Assembly (NCBI GenBank): GCA_019722365.1
Contig: JADFUC010000174.1
Location: 36,902 to 100,901 of the forward strand
Direction: 5' to 3'
DNA: 64,000 nt
From: Lithospermum erythrorhizon
Lineage: Eukaryota; Streptophyta; Magnoliopsida; Boraginales; Boraginaceae
Part shown: piece by piece, positions 46,561 through 59,432 of the stretch
Position numbering within the stretch: position 1 is the stretch's first letter
Layout: each line of letters begins with the position of its first letter
The notes under the pieces: model-generated
The model's database searches: none
What the model was told of the DNA's origin: nothing
The model's input: the letters and a program-made list of their open reading frames with translations, nothing else
Position numbers and translations under genes: made by a program

Positions 46561-49500
46561 ACGGCGGAAAAAATATGTAAATAACATAACTATTAAACAA
46601 GCGCTGGTAAGTTAATAGATAACACAAAATAGACAAAGGACACAAAATTCCCCAGGCCGCCATCAATAGTGGTTTTTCAGTAGCAATAGCCATTTCATGA
46701 CATTCGATAAGGCATACTCGACACGCAGGAGTATGTGTACATTTACGGATATAACATGAGAGATCGAAAATTTACTCAAAATCTGGCATGTGCATTTTGA
46801 TTTAACACTAGAATCTCACAAAGATGTTCATTCTCAGTCTTTTTAACATTACACAAGTCTCTAATGTCAATGCTCACAAAGATTATTTTGCGCATATAAA
46901 TGATGGCTTAAGGATAACAAGAGAAATTGAGCGGGATCGAGATGACATACATATAATAGGATCAAGAATATCTGACATAATTCGTTCCTCCTTTTGAGTA
47001 AATCCTTCATGATCAAACCATTTGAACTAAACACCCACGTCGTACTCATACGAATCATCAATCAAATATTCTCCACCTTATTGGAGATGCAGTGCATGAT
47101 CCGCTTTCGTTTTGGAGTATCGTCTCTGAAATCTCACACTTATGCATTTCCGCACCTGAGTTTACTAAAGTGACTATGATTATACTTGAAAATCTCTAAG
47201 TTGTTATCACTCATATGACCTAATCTATTATTCCAGCAGATTATCATCGGCCGATAGAGTTAATAGAAGCTGTGAGTTATTTTGCGAACATACAAGTTAT
47301 TTTTTCTTGGCGGCGGTCAAAACAAACGAGGAGCCTTTAAATTTTCTATCACCCTTCCCATTTCCTCTGATGACATCCTCGAGAGAAGCCTGAGATAGCA
47401 AATTATAACCGCAATTGAGGAATATGTCTAACGTTAACTGGGGTGAACTTAAAACCAGGAGAGAACCTAAGACATATACATCTCTATTCTATCGCATTAT
47501 AGTTTCTTCAAATTTGCCATAAACATAGGCTTCATTGCTGATCTAACATAGTTTGTCTGCTTAAAAGTTACATGAAAGAAGTGGAACCGAGTTTACTAGC
47601 GATCTAATTCACACGAAAGGATAGAAAGCATATTGAACTAGCATAATCACAAAGACCATTAATCTGGCAGAATATCACCCAAATTATCCTCCCAAAGAGC
47701 CACGTTATCATGCACGTGATGTTGGTTCTTTTGAGCTTAGGACAATCTATACAATCAATGACGCATTCATAACAATTATAACACTTTCTCGCATTAGGCT
47801 AGACTTAGATCATCCTTTCTAGTGTAAAGTATTCTTACCATTTATACTCTCACATAACCGACATTATTTTGAGCATTAAACCTATCTTGAAATTACACCC
47901 TGCCATAAATAATCTCCCGAATTTTCTTTCCCAGCATGATACCTCGAATCTAATTCCTTAGTCTTAAGACCATTCTTACCAATGTCCTAACGTGATCGTT
48001 TCTTCATACTTAATAGCAAATTTAACATCCTTTAAAAGAATCGGGGAATAGCATTTAAAAGGGCAATAGGCGTAATCATCTATGTTCTTATCACGGACAA
48101 CTTAATATCTACTTGTCAGTTTTGTAAACACGTAATTTTCTTGATATCCTTAGACATAACCAATCTAAACTTAAAAACTACCAGTAAAGAACATTCGGCG
48201 AAGCGGCGAGGTTTTAAATTATATAGAGTATTAGAACATCCCTTATAGTTTTAGCATTCGGTAATTTTAACTTTTTTAATCACGAGTGAGATAAGTTCAA
48301 ATAAATTGTGGAGCATGCATTTTTATTCATTTCAATGTGTCTCTTTTTGCTTAGTTATCAACAACTTCACAAAAGATACATTAGTATAAAACATTTTGTT
48401 GAATTAAGATACACTTAATTTTCTGTTTCCACATGCTAAAATCAAATTTTTCATCAAACGGAAACACACCATATTGATTTGCACCAGACATCATATAACA
48501 AATATATGAATATAACAAAACAAATATAGCACAATATCACAAAGATTTGAATTTTAAGCAATCAAACATAAAATATCAGCCAACACTATTCAACACAAAA
48601 TGACATAAATCTCACAAAGAAATTTAAATCAACACATAGCAAAACGAGATCCAGTTCAACAACAAAAAATGGCAAAACTAAATCGAATAGGGATTAAGCC
48701 TCTTTACCAGTTCGAAACTTTACAGAAAAATTTAGGCCTTTTTATCCGCTCGAGGATTTTTAAGCTTCACAATCTGAAGAGTCAACACAAAAGTCAACTG
48801 TTGTAGAAAAAGTCAGCGATTACTATTCCTTTATTGTAGCGGTAGTCTTGTTCGCAGATTCTTAATAGCGAGACGGCTGTAGTAACGTCTCGATGCGGCG
48901 GCTCCGACAAACTTCTTCCTGCAGAAGCTTGACTCAGCGGCGTCAAATAGCTCGATGCGCTTCTAACGAGCGAACTCTGAGTAGATGTACCGTTGGTCTA
49001 ATTATCGGCCGAAGTCGCGGCAAACAAATTGCTATGATTAACTCCCAGGGGCGATCACCTTCTGATGGGCAGCGGTACTCCGGTCTTTTTAAAGGCAAAA
49101 TGCATAATGGTGAAACGATAGATCCGACCAGCGGATCTACGATTTTTGTACAGAACAAGAAAATTACGACAACAGTACATGACTTAGCGATACCGTAGAT
49201 CAGGGACCTTTTGACATATAGGGACTTCGGTAACCGGTCGCTCCACATATTCATAAATATCATTAAAACATCAAATCAATTCTTAAAATTCTCGTAACGC
49301 GGCATTTATAATCACCTTAGAACTTTTATATGTACTTTCGTTTTCATGGATAAGTTACTTTCATATGATCGAAGATAATGAACTTTCATGAAATCAATTT
49401 GACAACTAGCAAAGTTCAAGGATATAAAATCAACACATTTAATAGCGTCATTCTGATCATTTGACAGTTAAACAAATTTCATGCATAACTTTTCCATTCG

Positions 49501-50100
49501 AGCATACTAGTATTCATATCTCTTTCATTGTCCTTGATATTTCCAAAATATCATCTTTATGCTTGATGAATGATTCAATAATCATATCTAACGATATGTA
49601 AATTCATTGATCACGTATCACATTATCTTCACAATAAGATAATAGATTAAAGTTACCTATTTGGAAGCAATTAAACACCATGATGAGGATAAATAACTCC
49701 TTGATCCATGAGTTTTGCGCTGCGCTCATCCTACGTCTATGTACCTTTGATGATGATATTTTCATCTAAACCTTTATCATCTTTATCACTCGTATGATTG
49801 CATTTCAGATATTCCAAATCTTTGTCAATCCAAAACCAAGTTGTTTTCATTGTGATGGAAATAGTTCTTTGGGTATTGGAAATTTCCATATAATTAAATA
49901 CATGATGAAAGAACAACAACAAACTTGTTCTCGAATCTGACAAACAAATTGTATAACATTGATAGAACTCAATATATACAAACCAGAAAATAAGATGTAT
50001 AAAAGCATAATTCCTTGAGTCGTTCCTGAAACTTTCTGAAACATTTCCGATATAGATATCGCCAATTGGATAAAGTAAGGAAGTGAAAAGTTAGACAATG
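46561..50100. other. Repeat-like spacer, no gene recognised
   Basis: Mostly AT-rich. A GC-richer island (48860-49200) contains short open frames on both strands but no recognisable protein. CGAGACG...CGTCTCG at 48869-48892 is a small dyad. Confidence 0.35.
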
Positions 50101-51254
50101 AGGATCAAATAATAATAATAGCTTATCAAATGGAAAATAGAATGACAATTGAGGATCAAATAATTCAAAATATATTATCTAGAAAGATGCAAATGACATA
50201 ATTAAGGATCATCCAAGTATAATTTAAGAAACAAACTAAAAAACATAAATAAAACATATATAGAAATAAACTTTGGAATGTGCATTTGATTACCAAAAAC
50301 TACAAACAATAAAAATTACATAAATTAAATTTATACAAACAAATTAACAAATAATTATAGAAATTAATTATTAAAATCAAACAAACAATCAAATATACAA
50401 TTATCAAATATACAATCTAGTTAGCATACCAAAAAATAAAATCAAACAAACAATCAAATAAATTAACAAATAATTACATAAATTAATTATTAAAAATAAG
50501 TGTCGAAATTAAATTATTATAAGAGAAGAAATAAGGAAGAAAAATTGAAAGAAAGAAGAAGAAATTAAAGAAAAAAAATATATGTATTTTTCTCCAAATT
50601 TGAGAGCTTGGAGGCAATTTGGGGGCAAAGGAAAATCCAATTTATGGTTTGAGGGGTTTTGGGGGCTTTTTATTACATATTTTTCAATTTTTTTTTAAAA
50701 AAATCGAATGATTTCCTTGAGCACCCTGGCCTTCACCTTGCTTGCCCGTGCGAATATGGCGCCAAATGGCGGCCCAGCCACGAAGCCGCCACAATGTAAT
50801 GGACCACCGCGCACCCCCTTTGAGGCACTAGGTAGCCGCCACGCCACGCCACAGCGCCATGGCGGCTGCCACGGTGCCTTTGAGCTATATTCGGACTGAG
50901 CCCAGGCCATGCTCCCCAAACGGTCTCGGAATATTCGGCGAATAATAGGAAGCGGTGATGAGAGTAGAGAGAGATTTAGAGAAAGAATTGAATATGGCGG
51001 GGAATATAAGCTAAAAAGCCAGTATTTATTAAGGCAGACCTATTGGCTAAAGGCTGACCATTCTGGCGTATGTATGTTATACCTCGCTTATTTATTTCGC
51101 ACTGAATACACGTTTCTTTTTTTATTACAAGAAAAAAAAAATGTTTTTTCAAGATTCAAAGTACTATTTTAATTTTTAACCATGATGTCCCATTTTTAAG
51201 TAAAGCAATTGAGGAAGTTTCAATCAAGAGTAAAATGGTCATTTCATCTTCATT
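50101..51254. other. AT-rich repeats, polypurine tract and GC-rich block
   Basis: AAATTAACAAATAATTA and its neighbourhood occur twice about 120 bp apart (50340, 50461). A purine-rich stretch (50520-50580) precedes a GC-rich block (50720-50900) with GCCGCCAC/GGCGGC motifs. The block is open on both strands over ~190 bases, but composition explains that. Possibly LTR-derived. Confidence 0.35.
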
Positions 51255-51695
51255 AACTAGGGTTTTTAACGAGTTGAGTTCAAGCGGGTACCTACGGGTA
51301 AGCGTATTATCGCTAAACGCCCGGGCGTTTGAATCAAGTATTTTTAGGTCGGTACGAGCGATATGTCGAGTTTCTTGTTATGTTCACATCATTGTTGATT
51401 AATTACCTAATAAATGTACGTAGTATTAGTTTTAAAAATATCAATATTGTATTATGTATTTCATAAAACATTATCGGATATTTGGTCGCACGGGTTCGGG
51501 TATTTCTCAAATCTGACTCGCTAGGCCTTCTGGCAGGTATTTCTAGTTGGGTAATTATTCGATTTTTTTTGTGTATCAAGCAAGACCTTGTACTCAAGTC
51601 CGACTCACCTAACCTTCTGGCGGGTTTCGAGTAAAGTTTTTTGGGTCGAGTATGAGGCGGTTGTCGAATTACCTGTTTCGTTCACAACACTAGCG
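51255..51695. mobile_element. MITE-like block with GGGT/CGGG repeats
   Basis: GC-rich arms (CAAGCGGGTACCTACGGG on the left, CTTCTGGCGGGTTTCGAG on the right) surround an AT-rich centre. The right end TTCGTTCACAACACTAG is typical of small hAT-like elements. CCTTCTGGC(A/G)GG recurs at 51527 and 51613. No clear target duplication was seen. Confidence 0.4.
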
Positions 51696-51854
51696 CACTA
51701 ATTTGAATTGTGGAAACTAACTATATATTTACAAAGTTTGTATTAGGTTATGAGAAGTGTAACTAAATAAAATAAAATAAAAGGCCATGAAGTTCTAAAT
51801 GGTGTCTTATGAACTTTCAAATTTTTTATTATTATATTTTAGTATATTATAATA

Positions 51855-52043
51855 TTCCCTCCGTTTCATAATAAATGATTGTTTAGATCAAAATTATTTT
51901 ATTAAGAAATCGTAAAAAACTACATTGAGATTGTATAACCTACATTGAAAATGTAAAAAACTACATTGAAATTATAAACAATAAAGTATTATAAAAATGT
52001 AAATTTTTACTAGACAATTGCTCCCAATTTGAAACAAAGAAAG
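51855..52043. mobile_element. Stowaway-like MITE
   Basis: The left end TTCCCTCCGTTTCATAATAA and right end TTTGAAACAAAGAAAG are inverted and flanked by TA (51853-51854, 52044-52045). At 189 bp it contains three CTACATTGA repeats in its centre (51921-51966). Confidence 0.65.
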
Positions 52044-52345
52044 TAATTGAAAAAGAGTTCTTAATTAGAAACACACAAATATAGTAAACAACACAGCATT
52101 GCACTATAAACGATTGCGTCTTCATTTAAGTTGGGTTTTGATCCCATGGGTTAAATGAGAAGCGGGGGATATATATATAATGAACTTAGTACAGCTCGTA
52201 CTTAGGTTTTGAGGTAAAATCCATATTTTATTGGGATTTCTCAGAAGAGTTTCATGTCAAAAAGATTGCAAGTTTACAACTGCATTGTTCAGTTTCCTTT
52301 TATTTCGCATCCATTATCTTATTTTTAGTATTTTTTTTTTTTGAA

Positions 52346-52451
52346 TTTTAAATGTCCAGCCGGACAATATCAAGTCCACTGTTGGAAGTTGTATCTGCAT
52401 TTTCATCATCTTCGCTACAAGAAGATGGTGTTCATACATCAGATCTGTAGC
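52346..52451 (-). pseudogene. Possible terminal exon of an unidentified gene
   Basis: On the minus strand a CTGCTACAG acceptor is followed by a frame reading SDV, a TGA, then TPSSCSEDDENADTTSNSG and LDIVRLDI with a TAA. The acidic, low-complexity tail and good acceptor look like a real last exon. The internal TGA either ends the protein early or is a mutated Trp codon. The expected upstream exons would lie where the Tat element now is. I do not recognise the family. Confidence 0.3.
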
Positions 52452-53649
52452 AGTCAAGTTTCAGAAATGACATAAATTGTTAGCTCAATAACAGAAACAT
52501 GAAATAGCATCACTTTCTGCTAACATAGTAGCATAGATTTATCCAAACAACTATTTCAACATCTCTTTTTAACATTTAAAGAAATCCTCTGTGACCATGA
52601 ATATCAACTCCAAATTCAAAGATCGAGTCATGATCATTGTTGAGGCAAAAAACGGTGGCGTAGTTACCTCAGCAACCAAAAGAACTCAATTACCTATCAT
52701 CGATCAACGAGCACTTGTAAAGAGGGCTATCGGGTCTTCTTGACTTTCCAGCGGGGGCACCAGGCCTGACACAAACCCGGCCGGGGTATCCCCGGAAGGG
52801 TCTCCGATGCCTAAGTTAGAACAAGCAGGAGACCGGGTGCATCCGCACCTAAAGGGAAATAAACACGACACTGATATGTGAATAACTGTCGGGTAGCTGT
52901 GGATATCTTTGATACGATGATGTTACTCTCAAACCGGTGGTGACAACCGATAGCCTATGAATATAGTGTACTCGGGTGTTGAAATGTGTCAAGTCTACCG
53001 ATGGTGATTTAAATATGTCATCCGACAGTATATAAATGTGTCACCGGTGGCTTGTAGTATTGGGTGGTGTAGGACCCGACTGCCTTTTTAGAGAAAAGGA
53101 AGGAGGTGCCTACTTTGGTTAAGTGGTGGAAATAATATTTGACTAAACTTTTAATATATAAATATATATATTAAAGTAATTTGAATCTTTCTTCTCAAAA
53201 TCTAATCCCCTTTCCTAGTGGAGGTAGGAGTCTATATATAGGAATAGAGTAGAGATGAAAACTTGCAATTATTCGATATGGGACGTGTCCATTTATACAA
53301 GTCATCTAGATGAGAAAGTTAGTGGTTTTCCATTATGGTATGTTAGAGTTTGGCCAACACCATATCCATGGCTTTTCCTCCCCCTATTCTACCATTAACT
53401 CTACATGCGATCCGTTTGAATGCAACAAGGCGATATCATGCTTTGATATCCACAAACTACATGAAAGTTAAATGAAATCATTGAATAGTTCTTTGTAGGG
53501 ACATGTTGATCATCCTCGCCGCCATTATTATTGTTGACAAATTGTTCATAACAATGCACACTTGGCTTGGGCGTGAGCTCTGCTTCACGGTAAGGCACAT
53601 ATTCTGCTGATAATTAACATTCCCTTTTTTCTAAATATAGATTCGATTA

Positions 53650-54150
53650 TGCAAAGGCATTAAGCCCACATTGGGCATCACGTCTTTTGGAGCAATCCGT
53701 TCAATATATATAGGCATTCGTCCTCCATAGGACAAATGCCCTTTGAGCAATAGATTCGATTATATAGAAACATCGCGCTTTTGTGGGACATACGTTTTTG
53801 AACATCCGTTCAGTATATAGAGGCATCCGCCTTTTGTTGGACATACGTCCTTTGAGCGTTATTTCGGTGTATGGCGTCCACCTTTGTTGGACATACGTCC
53901 TTTGGAACATTCGTTCAATATATAGAGGCATTCGCCTTTCGTTGGACATACGTCCTTTGGAACATACTTTCAGTATATATATATAGGCATTAAGTCTTCA
54001 TGGGACAAAATGTCCTTTGAACGATAGATTCTGTATATAGAGGCATCCGCCTTTTGTTGGACATACGTCCTTTGAACATTCGTTCTGTATATAGAGGCAT
54101 CCGCCTTTTGTTGGACATACGTCCTTTGATAATCTTTCAATAGAGACATA
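53650..54150. repeat. ~54-bp tandem array (about nine units)
   Basis: The core TATAGAGGCATCCGCCTTTT and GTTGGACATACGTCCTTTG recur with spacings near 53, 50, 55, 60, 55 and 54 bp, with more diverged units at the left. The last two copies (54040-54130) are nearly identical. The array lies on the 3' side of the Tat element. Confidence 0.93.
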
Positions 54151-55201
54151 CGCCCCCTTGAGATGTATAATCTATAGTGCTCAAATACTTTTGAGTCTTC
54201 TGAACATCGTCCTCATAGAACGATGTTACATTAGGTAATAATAATTTTGTGCCAGTCGGGTGGCTTATTCATTAGTGTCTACCGATCGAGATATGACAAA
54301 TACATGGATATTTTATTTCCAAATGAAGTATTTGGTCTTAATGAAGAAACACTACTCTTGATATCCACAATTCTAGTGAAATTCATAGTTAATTTGTCAA
54401 AATAAAATTTTGGGGGGTCAAAATCACAAATTTTCATGAATTCTTGACCTGAAACTCATTTAAGGGTCGAATATTTTTTTAACTGAGCTTGAACGTGTAT
54501 GGCTGAAGTAGGAGGCTTAAAATATTTAAATCATGAAAATAGTTCAATTAAGACAATTTTCACAATATAATCAGTTTCCTAGTCTGTTTGGGACTCAGTT
54601 AAGCATTTTAAGCTATTTAAACTTAACTTTCTTAACTTCCTTTCCTCTTATATTTCGAGTTTCTCACTTTTCATACCTGAAAAAACAAAATCTCTGCAAA
54701 ATAATAATCATCATCTTAGTTCATCGATCTTTCATCGATACTTCATCAAAATCTTGATAAGCTATTTGAAAACGCGTCAAAAGGTAAATAATTCCATTTT
54801 AATTTTCCAGCAATGTTTTTCAATTTTTTGATGAAAATTATTTTTTTGAGTTTAAAGAATTTATGAAATTTTTTCAAAATTTTCTGAAAATATTTTTCTA
54901 TCAACTCTGTTGAATAGCATCCGATTTTTGTTGATTTTCATACAAAATATGGTCAATCTTTATACACAAATTTTTTTCGATTTTTTTTTGAAAATTATTT
55001 TTGAGCCACTGGAATTTATGTAATTTTTCATATTTTTCGGGTGTATTTTTACGTAAAATCTGGCCCGAATAGCCTCGACTTTGTTGATTTTTACCACATC
55101 AAGTGTCAGTTACACTGCTCTAAATTTCATTTCTTTTTCTTCTTTGACCTTTGTTTTTTCCTTGTTGAATTTAGGTATGGAAAAGCGGAATTTGACCCAA
55201 T

Positions 55202-57432
55202 GTGAAACAGTTCGTCGTCGGAACCAATGCGACGGAGGATGCAAAGTCGGATAATGAGAAGGAGGGTGGTAACACATCCGTGGATGCCCTGTTGGATAAT
55301 TTTCCCGACTCTGCTCTTACCGTCGGGTTTCCGATTAAAGCGAAGCAGGGGAATGATACTGCAGCGTCCGTGGATCTTCATCGATCTCAGACTACATTTC
55401 CCCAGCGGTGGTCTCCCCTTGACGAAATCAGGATTTATTAAGAGCAGACCCAATGGAGATTCTGGTCTATGTTGGCCCAGGTCACGAGAAGTCGGAGTGA
55501 TATAGTTGATCTTTGAGCGAACTCCATGCCCTACCTTCTCCGGCCAGTGCGGTGGCCGTGAATATACTCGGATTATCGATTGTGATCGAACAAGGTAAAA
55601 GACAAGCCGACTGACATTGCTTGTAAAGGATAACGATGGAGCTATCATAGTGTCCGAGATCTTGAATAGGACGACAATGCCCCTGCCTATAAGAAGTGTT
55701 TCAGGTCTTACGACATCTTTAGGCGTCTCACAAGATAGCTAATTAAGAGCCGATGTCCATTCCAAGAACCTGAAACTTAGTAAGAATCAAGCTAGGAAGA
55801 AGAAACAAAAAGAAAAGAAGCTTTTGGGTAGTCTTCTTGGTTCTTACGAGAATACCACTACGGTGCTTTCGTCGAGGAAATTGTGGAAACTTCTTATGAT
55901 GAATACGATTCGCTTCCGAATTCAGGTACTCCTCTCCCGAGATGGTTGACCTAGCGATGCAGAATATCTAAGTGGTTTTCTGACCCTACTTTGGCGGAGA
56001 CACATAGAAGCTTTCCGTCCTTCTGCGGATGGGCGTCGTGAGACTCTGACTGACAAACTTATATAAGACTTGGTATTTGAGTCCATATTGAATTTCCTAA
56101 AGAAGATGAGTGAGTGCAGTACCGTGAGTAGACCCGCTATTGGTCGACGGTGGTGCGTTGGTATGCCCAAATGGCGTGTGATAGGCGAGGGGTTTTTCCG
56201 TATGCACATCCATCACCTTTTACGCTGATCCTCAAGGATAGGAATATATGTCGGCCTTGATTGACTCGTTCACGGTAGATGCGTGAGCGTATGGTTGGCA
56301 AGGTGTAAGTTGGCTAACGTTACTCCTTCTCAGAGCTCTTACTTTTGCTTTCATACAAAATCTGCGGTCGTCAAAGTCTTTTACATGTTCGCTTGACAGT
56401 TCAAATGTACTACACACTGGCGATAACAATGAGCGTTGACAATGGCGGCAGTCACAGTTACGGATGAGCAAGTGCGAGCGGGTTAACATCCTACTAAATT
56501 GGAACCCACGAGCTCATCTCTCCCGAAGGTCGCTCTTAATCCTTTATCTTTTGCATAGTCTAACCCACTTTTTTCTTTTTTCTTTTAGAGTTGTTGGCGG
56601 ACAGTCTGACCGATTCTGAAATGATCTTGAGATAATGGTTGATATGGTGAGCCTCTTACTACGTTGTGCAAGAAGAGGTCCTTGACAATGTTTTGACTAC
56701 TTTCCTCCGAGGCAGCGTATGAAAAATAGTTCCATTGAAATCCACTAAAACGTGGCGGCGAAGCGTGGACTGTGAAAACTGCGTCACTTGCATCCACAAT
56801 AGGCGTTCCGCTTCTCAACACCTAGCTCAAAGGCGTGTTGCAGATGCTAGAGCACTCGATTCAAAAGAAGCGGAGCGAGGTCTGGATCACCCGTTCGTAC
56901 GATCTACGATTCTAGGAGTCATTCGAAGCCGCTTCTTCAGCGGTACTATTCCGCGGAGGTATTATTCCCTTACAAATAACTATCCATCTTATTATTTTTG
57001 CTCCCTTTTTTTTCTAACCCATGTTCTTTTAGTGTCTTCTTTCGAGGTCTCGATATCGCCCCACACCCGGTATGCAAAGGAGACAAGCAACTTAAGATCG
57101 AGTTAAAGTCTCTTAAAGAGAAAAAATTCCCGATTAGCCTGAGAACTCTTATTTGCATTGAAGCGAGAGATCGGGCGTGCTAAGAAGGAAGCTGTGATGA
57201 GTTCAAGACATCCGAAGAACATAAAGAGACGTTGCGTGCTTATGTTGAAAGCCAAAGGAGTGTTCTTCTTCGGCGGATTCAAGTTGTCCACGGAGAAGTG
57301 AGAGTGGTACAAGATGGAGTGAGGGCCGCTCTCCACTTGGCGCGAGGATGGATCAGGAAAAAGCATCCAAATAGCGACTTCTCTGCCCTTTATCTTGACA
57401 AGGATGATAAGGATGCTGACTTGGATCGCTGA
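55202..57432 (+). pseudogene. Antisense ORF of the Tat element, intron-containing, decayed
   Basis: Opposite in direction to gag-pol and lying 3' of integrase, the + strand holds protein-like frames. They read VDALLDNFPDSALTVGFP (55290), VDGGALVCPNGV...GFSV (about 56140-56200), ALIDSFTVDA (56250), then LKIELKSLKEKKFPIS (57090) and GVRAALHLARGWIRKKHP (57310), ending DKDDKDADLDR at 57432. Strong polypyrimidine-AG acceptors occur at 55174, 56588 and 57032. Removing 56959-57032 (GT-AG, 74 bp) joins frames in phase. Some Tat-lineage elements are known to carry antisense ORFs here, whose product is annotated as putative gypsy-type transposon protein of unknown role. Frameshifts and stops show decay. 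Membership in that family is my inference. Confidence 0.55.
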
Positions 57433-58418
57433 TTAGATCCGATTTCTTAACATTTAAGTATTACTCGATTCTTGTTCCTCGGTTCGTACTTTGCTCCATG
57501 TACTTTGTTTTCTATAGTAATTGTAGAAGCCTTGTGCTCTACTTTTTTGTAAATGCAGCGCTGTATTATGGAGTCTTTTATGCCTTAGCTACTCAAGATT
57601 GCTTGGAACCAAGGAAGTAAGAATTTCTAGAGTTGTGCCGCATTGGCTATTTTTAGAACTGACTGGCGTCTAAGCGATCGTAAGGTAGATATCAACTGTG
57701 ACGGCTATGTTGGGATGGGTAACCCGTCCTAAGCCGTTTTAGACGTCATTGCCTTATTTTATAAGGTCTTTATACCCTGTTGGCTATCTTAAGACGGTTA
57801 TACGCCTTAAGCCGTCGTAAGGTTGCGGTCGCACTTATCCGGCCAATCCTTGAAATTTTACCCGTAGTGCGCTTAGGATATCTTGATTGATGCATCGTTC
57901 ATTTTGCATCTTGTCTACCCTGATAGCCATCTTTAGATGTGTTAACATCCTAAGCCGTAGTAGGGCGACATCATAGGCGTCTCTTGGGTTGATGGTTGAT
58001 GTAGATACTTGATAGATATCTTTGAGCGATGCGAGCCTCTAGTAACCACTATCTTTGTCATTATTATGTGGAAGTCGCTCAAAATAAAATAGAAATCCTA
58101 TTAAAACAAATGCATAATTGAAAAAGCAAAAGCCGGTCGAGTCTTAAGCGTTGCTTACAACTTATTCAAAAAAATAAAATACTGAAATCGTCTTGAAAAC
58201 GCAGGTGAATGATTTAGATATAATTGCTAACGAGGTGAATAGTGTTCGCGTTAACACATGGTTGCCGTCCATCCGGAAAGAACATAAGTGTTTGGACCAT
58301 ATTTCTCCTTGACGATGTCTGACCCTTCATATTTTCGCTAAGTTTGTCACGATTTAAGCGGTTTTGACACCTACGCCTCCATTAGTCACTTAAGTCTCAC
58401 TTTGAAATTCTCTCCCAC
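57433..58418. other. Noncoding part between integrase and antisense ORF
   Basis: Contains degenerate repeats with CCTAAGCCGT (57729, 57949; CTTAAGCCGTC at 57808) and AAGACGG/TAGACGTC variants. No protein recognised. TTTTTTGTAAATGCAGCGC near 57545 may belong to the transcript end of the + strand ORF. Confidence 0.4.
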
Positions 58419-59341
58419 TCAACACTTGTTATAGTATCGTGAAACTTCTTTTTTGTATGCGATATTTCGGGAGTATGCATCATCTCTTATCTCCTCGATG
58501 AGATCCAAGTTCACCCGCAGACCTTGGTCATTGACCGTAGGATCGTAGTACGGCGTCCACCAGCTGAAGTCAATCTGTGGTGAAGCTGGCACCGTACCCA
58601 TGCCGGAGACTAAATGGGGTTTCTCCGGTGGCAGAGTGGGATGTTGTCGGGCGCCCCACAAGATTCGAGGCGAGATCCTCGGCCCGGCTCCCTTTTGATC
58701 CCTTAAGCTTGGTTCGAATTCCATGAAGGATGGATCGGTTCTCTACGACACCGTTGGCTTGAGGAGTAGCCGGGCGAAGTAGTGTGATGATGGATCCCCG
58801 ACCTCTCAAAGAATCTTTGTTATCGGTGCCACAGAAATTGCTTGCCGTGGTTAGTCACAATGTGACGAGGAACAAACACACCCAGGGCTAGCTGACAAAA
58901 GCTTTCGACATCCGTCGGTTGGTAGTTATTTGCATGCTGGCCTCGGCCCCAACTTTGTGAAATAATCGATAACAACGATGCATGATTTCACATTGCCGGG
59001 TTGGAAATGGACCGAGAGTCAATTCCCCCTTTAGGCGAGAATGGAAGGCTCACCGGAGGGATGAGGTTAGTTGAGAGGCATTGATTTGTTGGAATACCGG
59101 CTGGCGATTATCCTGGCTTGACATTACAAAATCAGTCACAGTCACTTTCGCCCAGGAGCCGATGAAGTATCCACATCGTGGGATCTTTTTTAGGATACTT
59201 GATCTCGACCACATGATTTCTACAACAACGGCATGTACCTCCTTCATCACATATGCAGCCATCGGTTCAGCGCCACAACGAGCTAGTATTTCGGTAGTAT
59301 GCAGCCGAAATAATTCTCCCAGAAAACAAGTGTGTATGTAG
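58419..59341 (-). pseudogene. Tat integrase remnant
   Basis: The N-terminal part (59341-59050) reads MAAYVMKEVHA, then RCGYFIGSW. The core end (58809-58570) reads ATPQANGVVENRSILHGIRT, then ATGETPFSLRHGYGA, with the conserved PQANG.VE containing the catalytic Glu. A frameshift then gives NDQGLRVNLDLIEEIRDDA and IAYKKEVSRYYN (58550-58419). All pieces are in order but in different frames. Confidence 0.8.
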
Positions 59342-59432
59342 CGACTTTATGCTTAGGCGCCCTAGCTTCATTCTTATCGATTAGGCGGCGTTCCATCGAT
59401 CAAATGTCAACCATTGGATTCATCAATTGGGC

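Noticed and set aside
50695..50919. GC-rich open frames on both strands near 50.8 kb
   Set aside because: Open length on both strands is explained by GC composition and repeated GCCGCC words. No protein motif.
53701..53986. Open frames on both strands in the 54-bp array
   Set aside because: They arise from repeat units whose length is often a multiple of three. The translation is only the repeated unit.
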